This document shows positions 59,934-64,000 of a stretch of 64,000 nucleotides of DNA, piece after piece. Origin of the DNA: Neurospora tetraspora (taxonomy: Eukaryota > Ascomycota > Sordariomycetes > Sordariales > Sordariaceae); the NCBI RefSeq assembly GCF_033439725.1, contig NW_026944383.1:8370001-8434000 (forward strand). The letters are read 5' to 3'. The position numbers and the translations under genes were made by a program. A model generated the notes under the pieces. It made no database searches, was not told the DNA's origin, and saw nothing but the letters and a program-made list of their open reading frames with translations. Each line of letters opens with the position of its first letter. Positions within the stretch are counted from its first letter, which is position 1.

Positions 59934-60357
59934 GAGAAAACCTCAGCACACTCTAAGACAAACCTACGCGCACTCTAAGCTTCAACAAGTGACTCACATT
60001 ATTCCAGCCACAACGCTCAGAGTGCCATAAGACTTGGTAAATGTAAAGCAATAGGGTATAACTACTCAACTAACGTTTTTTTCTACTCATTTCTACTCTT
60101 CGGTGGCCGTTAACTCTGTAGTTGCATTCGCGGCGCCGGCGTTTGCAACTGGGATAACAACACGGCCACAACAGTGACAACACATCCACCAGATAAGCTA
60201 CAAAAGCTGTTTTGGTCTCAAAAGGTGAGGTTTGAGCTCAAAGTACTGTAAAAATTACTTTTAGAATATAGAGCCGAAGAATGGTTAAAAAAACATCGTA
60301 TAGAGCCGGGACTTAGGGTGCGCGTAGGTTTATTTTGGAGTGTGCTGAGGTTTTCTC
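59934..60357. mobile_element. 424-bp MITE with about 46-bp inverted repeats and 8-bp TSD
   Basis: Both ends start GAGAAAACCTCAGCACACTC and continue with AAACCTACGCGCAC and CTAAG, with about four mismatches over 46 bp. The flanks are perfect ATGATGAG duplications. The interior is non-coding. TSD length and the CTACRCGCAC motif at TIR positions 31-40 match the large element at 5929-9900, so this looks like a non-autonomous member of the same group. It is not RIP-mutated. Confidence 0.9.
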
Positions 60358-60365
60358 ATGATGAG
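60358..60365 (+). repeat. 8-bp target-site duplication ATGATGAG (right)
   Basis: Exact copy of 59926-59933. Confidence 0.88.
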
Positions 60366-61955
60366 GGGAAGGTGCCAGTCTAGCGAGGGCATCGGCACCC
60401 ACGGACATATCCTGCACGATAGTCTCATCGCACGGGAAGAGACGAAGCACATCTACTCGTCTGAGCCTGGGGTCTGAAAGCGCGTTTCGAGCCCATACAA
60501 GTAATGTAGCATAGGCCACAGACGTTGAGTTTGACAGTTGGCGTCATGATTGGAGTGGTGAGCCATGTGTCTACCTAGCCTCGCTCGTGTGCATGTATCA
60601 GTCATAGCACTCGCCATGGCCAAGACTCCGAGCCTCATCTCAAAGACTCCCAGGCCCAAGGTTGCCCAAGGCTATCACTCCCAATCCACAGCCTCGCCCA
60701 GAATGTACACAGAGTGACCGATGACGGACCTTCCACAAGTGCAACTGAAATGATCGAGACATTGAGCATGTGATATCTCGTGAATCTTCCTGAAACACAT
60801 CGATCTTCGTATTCGCATCCATCGTAGAACTGTAACAGACGGAGATATTATACCCGAGTGCTCGTGGCTTGTCTGACCGTCCGTTGCGGCTCAACAAGGG
60901 CAGACGGTCTGGATGACGAGGCTGCGCCTGTAGCTCGTGAATTATAATGCCGAACACTACCATGGGACCCTCCATACACCCTTCAAGCCAGTGCGGCTGC
61001 CAAGATGCCGCTCTCTGCCCACGTCCATGCCGTATCATCAGTTTCTTCTCTTTCCCGGCCGTATGTAATGGTCTCACTGTCAGGGCAGGCTGCTAGAGAC
61101 ACCGCGTCATGAATGTAACCAACGTCCCAACGGCACCAATACGCCGCGGTCCATGCTCCCACCTTTCATAGAAAATCCCCGGTCTTCTTGTGCTACTGGT
61201 CCTATCACGCTCGGTTCAGTTCCAGACCCGTGTCGGTACTACAACACTTTTGTCACCTGTCACAGAAGACCCGCAGGATGCAAAGAAGGCTTGAAAATGC
61301 ATGGTACATTGATGCTGACGACTCCGCGGGATTGACAGAAGGGACACTGGGACGCTTGGACGGGAAGGAGCAGGTGGTGTGTGACAGGTATGCTCGGGGA
61401 TCTCGTCGTGTGGCCGGCGCTGACTGGTACCGAGGAGTTCCGTGTCTTTAAAACCGGTGCCACGGAATGGTTCTTTGGCCCGTCCCGAGTTCTAGCAACT
61501 CCGTAAGCGCGGTACCGCTATCAGCAAAAATATGGCTCGGTAGCGATAACTCAATGGATTACAGCCCTCCTAGACTCGACCGTGAGAGACGGAGATGGTT
61601 AGTCTCACAAGTCTGCAAGATGCCGGGCGGAAATGACATGTCATCATCCAGAACCATGAAAGAAGAGGTTGTGGTGTTGTTCCAAATGCATCGTATCCGA
61701 GATCCTCCAGCGGACTGATCTTCCGTGTGTGACAGGTGTGTCTTTATATCCAGCAGTGCCAGCATCTCACGGCCGGCGGGAGACCTGGACGTCTACCTAC
61801 GCGACTTTACGTACGCATATGTGGAAAGCGATCCTGTCTAGTTGACCAGGTATGTTAGGTGATCCAGGAATGGTTGTTTTGGCAAACTTTGCTTACAGCG
61901 GTGATATTCACGTTGGGAGAAGAGAAAAACAAGTGAGGGCGCCTCTCTGTCACCA
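60366..61955. other. Intergenic, no supported gene
   Basis: About 1.6 kb. It includes the 3' flank of the XLF-like gene at its right end. Only short frames are present, none recognised. Confidence 0.45.
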
Positions 61956-63494
61956 TCAGAACCTGCGTTTCTTCTTGGCCGGCCCCACGGCAGCTTTCTT
62001 CTCCAGCTCCTTCTGCAGCTCGGCTCGCTTCCGATCTGCTCGCTCCTCGGACGTTTCCCGTGGCTTGGGGGCCGCGCTAGGGCTCTTGCTTCTACCGCGA
62101 CTGATAACCCTGCTGTCTGGCTTTGGAGACGGTGCTTTTCCAATCGTTCCCAGCTTGTGTCTCTTCGGCTGAGAAGCAGGGGGCGAAGATGGCGATCGTT
62201 CAGGTTCAGGTTCAGGTTCAGGCTCTTTCTGCTTCGCTTTACCGCCTATACCCCCTATGCGACCAAGTCCCCCCTTTTTGGGCGCAGGCTTGGACGAGGG
62301 AGGAGAAGGGGACGCGTCTTCCTCTGCTTCTGAAGCTGTTTCTGAGGCCATACCATTGTCCTCCTCGGGTATTGCTGGCGACGGTGAGCGGCTAGGCGGT
62401 CGCTTCCGGCCGCCAAGAGCGCCCAGTCGACGAGCCGGCGTGCTCTTCGGTGAGGCCCTGGTAGAACGAGGAGGTGGGCTCTGGGTCATCTGCACATCCT
62501 CGGCCTCGCCGTCCGATGTGGTGTCGTCATCGTCAATGACTGTCTGACGCGTGGCGGTACCACGTCTCTTGTTCGCTGATCTGAGCCCAGGCGGCGTGGC
62601 TTGGACTTGGAAGTCGTCATCATCATCCCCTTTCGTTGGTGGTTCTGGCGGTGGAGGCGTCTGTGTTTCTCTCTTTGACCGTTCAGCGAGGACAACCTTT
62701 CTCCCTCTGCCGAGTTCGGTCCACCAGGTGTCTAGCATGGTTGATGCTTCAAACTCCATTTCCGGGTTGTGCTTGAGGCCGGTTTCGCGAAAGACGGTGT
62801 CAAGGAGCGCAAGGATGTCCGTTGATCTGGTGGCTTCTTGCACTCCATCTTTTCTGAAGTCTGCTTCGACAAAGGGCGCGAGACCCTTGATCTTGCCTTC
62901 TGCTTCCTTCCTCTTGACTTTGCGTTTGCCTAACAGTTTGTTGAAGATGTGCTCGAGCCCCATACCGTTGGACTCCAGCTTGTCTACAAGTCTGTTAATA
63001 ACGGCGTCCTTGTCTCGAATGGTGGTAATGAGATGATCGATCTCTCGTGCTCGAGCTTCGTGCGATTGGATCAGCGGCAACACGAGTTCCGTCGCAAGCG
63101 TAGAGGCAGGGCACTTTTTCAAGTACAGTGGCCACTTCAATGGCTTGAAAGGCTCGGGGAGAATGCAAGTAATATGAACCTCAATGAAATCGTCTTTGCC
63201 CTTGCTGAGAGTCAGAAACGTGTTGGGATGCTCTGGATCGTCAATGTCGAAGGCAGCTCGGATCCAATCAAGCAACCTCTGCAAGTTATCATTGCCGTCT
63301 GTTGGGTCAATACTGGTGTCCTCAGCCGATGCTCTTCCCATAATGGGTCTCCTCTCCATGTTCTCCATCCAGACGTTGGCAAGATCGGTCAGGTGTACCT
63401 TGTATGACTGGGCCGTGAAGTCGGTGGCAACCAAAAGGTTGGGTATGCCCGGGACGGCGACCGGAAGCGGCCTCCATGGCGGAGAGTTCGACAT
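61956..63494 (-). CDS. XLF/Nej1-type non-homologous end-joining factor
   Basis: A single exon of 512 codons. The N-terminal 230 residues fit the XLF/Cernunnos fold: W.PLPV near the start, LLVATDFTAQSYKVHLTDLANVWME (about 20-45), the FIEVHITCILPEPFKPLKWPLYL strand region, then a long helix (ELVLPLIQSHEARAREIDHLITTIRDKD) that would dimerise. The C-terminal half is disordered, acidic then Lys/Pro-rich, with repeated LG.(L/I)GG blocks and an EPEPEPEPE run. It ends in GPAKKKRRF, a basic-plus-Phe tail resembling the Ku-binding tail of XLF proteins. It acts in the nucleus with Ku and DNA ligase IV in double-strand break repair. XLF family identity is inferred from pattern, not a search. Confidence 0.82.
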   Translation of the reverse strand: MSNSPPWRPLPVAVPGIPNLLVATDFTAQSYKVHLTDLANVWMENMERRPIMGRASAEDTSIDPTDGNDNLQRLLDWIRAAFDIDDPEHPNTFLTLSKGKDDFIEVHITCILPEPFKPLKWPLYLKKCPASTLATELVLPLIQSHEARAREIDHLITTIRDKDAVINRLVDKLESNGMGLEHIFNKLLGKRKVKRKEAEGKIKGLAPFVEADFRKDGVQEATRSTDILALLDTVFRETGLKHNPEMEFEASTMLDTWWTELGRGRKVVLAERSKRETQTPPPPEPPTKGDDDDDFQVQATPPGLRSANKRRGTATRQTVIDDDDTTSDGEAEDVQMTQSPPPRSTRASPKSTPARRLGALGGRKRPPSRSPSPAIPEEDNGMASETASEAEEDASPSPPSSKPAPKKGGLGRIGGIGGKAKQKEPEPEPEPERSPSSPPASQPKRHKLGTIGKAPSPKPDSRVISRGRSKSPSAAPKPRETSEERADRKRAELQKELEKKAAVGPAKKKRRF

Positions 63495-64000
63495 ATTGGA
63501 TAGCTGGCCAATGATCGGAATCGAATCGCAGACGGAGACGGTCGGGGCTGTTCAGAGTGTCCGGGTGCTGGGTGAAGCATGAGTTAGACAGGAACGGGAG
63601 AACATCGCAGCAAAGACATGCCAGGGTCAGTGGAACGGACGCACTAGGTGCTTTGATGAGGCTCCGGAGGGTATGCTAAGACAACCTACCTGATGCTGTG
63701 GAATGAGAAGCAGCTGTATCAGTACTTGGTTGTAACACGGCGTGAGTTCGATAGCGTGTTGAGCCTCTTAACGCCTAGGCGGCGAGATACGCGGTGGCTT
63801 CGGTCCCTTGCGGTACTCTTGACAACAGCTGCGGGGCGTCGTAGGAGAATGTGGTGATAACTAGGCGCAGTATGTTGGTCTGTCTGTCAAGGCAGCTTCA
63901 TTAGCCAAAGTGAACCCAGCCATGACGTATCTGGTCATAAGGAGGGCCTAGGCCATCCATTTGGGATCAGCCTTTTGATTTGGAATCTTTATCGTACGCT
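63495..64000. promoter_or_regulatory. Upstream region of the XLF-like gene
   Basis: 506 bp to the window edge. It contains the 5' leader and presumably the promoter of the minus-strand XLF-like gene; no other gene or clear core element is visible. Confidence 0.45.

Noticed and set aside
1-64000. CRISPR arrays, bacterial operons, ribosome binding sites, riboswitches
   Set aside because: The DNA is fungal nuclear; no regularly spaced repeat array or prokaryotic signal is present.
1-64000. Dispersed 5S rRNA gene, common in Neurospora
   Set aside because: No stretch matching the conserved 5S core was seen on either strand by eye; a covariance-model search would settle it.

Overview
The window looks like filamentous ascomycete chromosomal DNA, most likely Neurospora or a close Sordariaceae relative. 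The reasons are short introns (about 55-230 nt) with GTAAGT-type donors and CTAAC/CTGAC-type branch sites, orthologues of typical Pezizomycotina genes, and long AT-rich blocks with abundant TpA and scarce CpA/TpG. Those blocks are the signature of repeat-induced point mutation (RIP) acting on transposons. Species assignment is inference; no database was searched.

Left part (1-27.3 kb), mostly genic. A secreted Ser/Thr-rich protein with dibasic sites and C-terminal FWD-type repeats lies at 222-2441. Two diverged tandem paralogues of a DUF7918-like family follow on the minus strand (3050-4247 and 9949-11175). A RIP-mutated 3.97-kb DNA transposon with 8-bp target duplications separates them; it landed just downstream of the second copy, and the first copy still carries the empty site. 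Next comes the SEA/GATOR2 subunit gene rtc1 (11605-15948, minus), divergent from a Cactin splicing-factor gene (16531-18334, plus). A forkhead transcription factor with one intron (21616-23590, plus) follows a 3.3-kb upstream region without a recognisable gene.

Middle part (27.3-50.4 kb), a RIP-mutated transposon cluster, probably constitutive heterochromatin. It holds an unclassified TIR element (27300-31125), a PIF/Harbinger element with CTA target duplication and a recognisable DDE transposase relic (31948-37267), and two Ty1/copia elements, each with a pair of 155-bp LTRs (38124-44153 and 44721-50370, both minus strand). A 264-bp solo LTR with 5-bp target duplication (49665-49928) sits inside the second copia element. 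A tRNA-like gene lies inside the Harbinger span (34379-34465). Short, less mutated islands separate the elements.

Right part (50.4-64 kb). About 11.5 kb has no recognisable protein gene. It contains a (CGTTT)15 microsatellite, a 129-bp TA-flanked MITE and a 424-bp MITE with 8-bp target duplication. The MITE's inverted repeat shares a positioned motif with the large element at 5.9-9.9 kb. At the right end is an XLF/Nej1-type non-homologous end-joining factor (61956-63494, minus).

Functional links are loose: rtc1 (TORC1 nutrient signalling) and cactin (splicing) may share a divergent promoter; the rest are independent housekeeping or regulatory genes around a transposon sink. The best follow-up targets are the split stop codon in the first DUF7918 paralogue, the paired transposon/MITE family with 8-bp duplications, and the odd tRNA-like gene.
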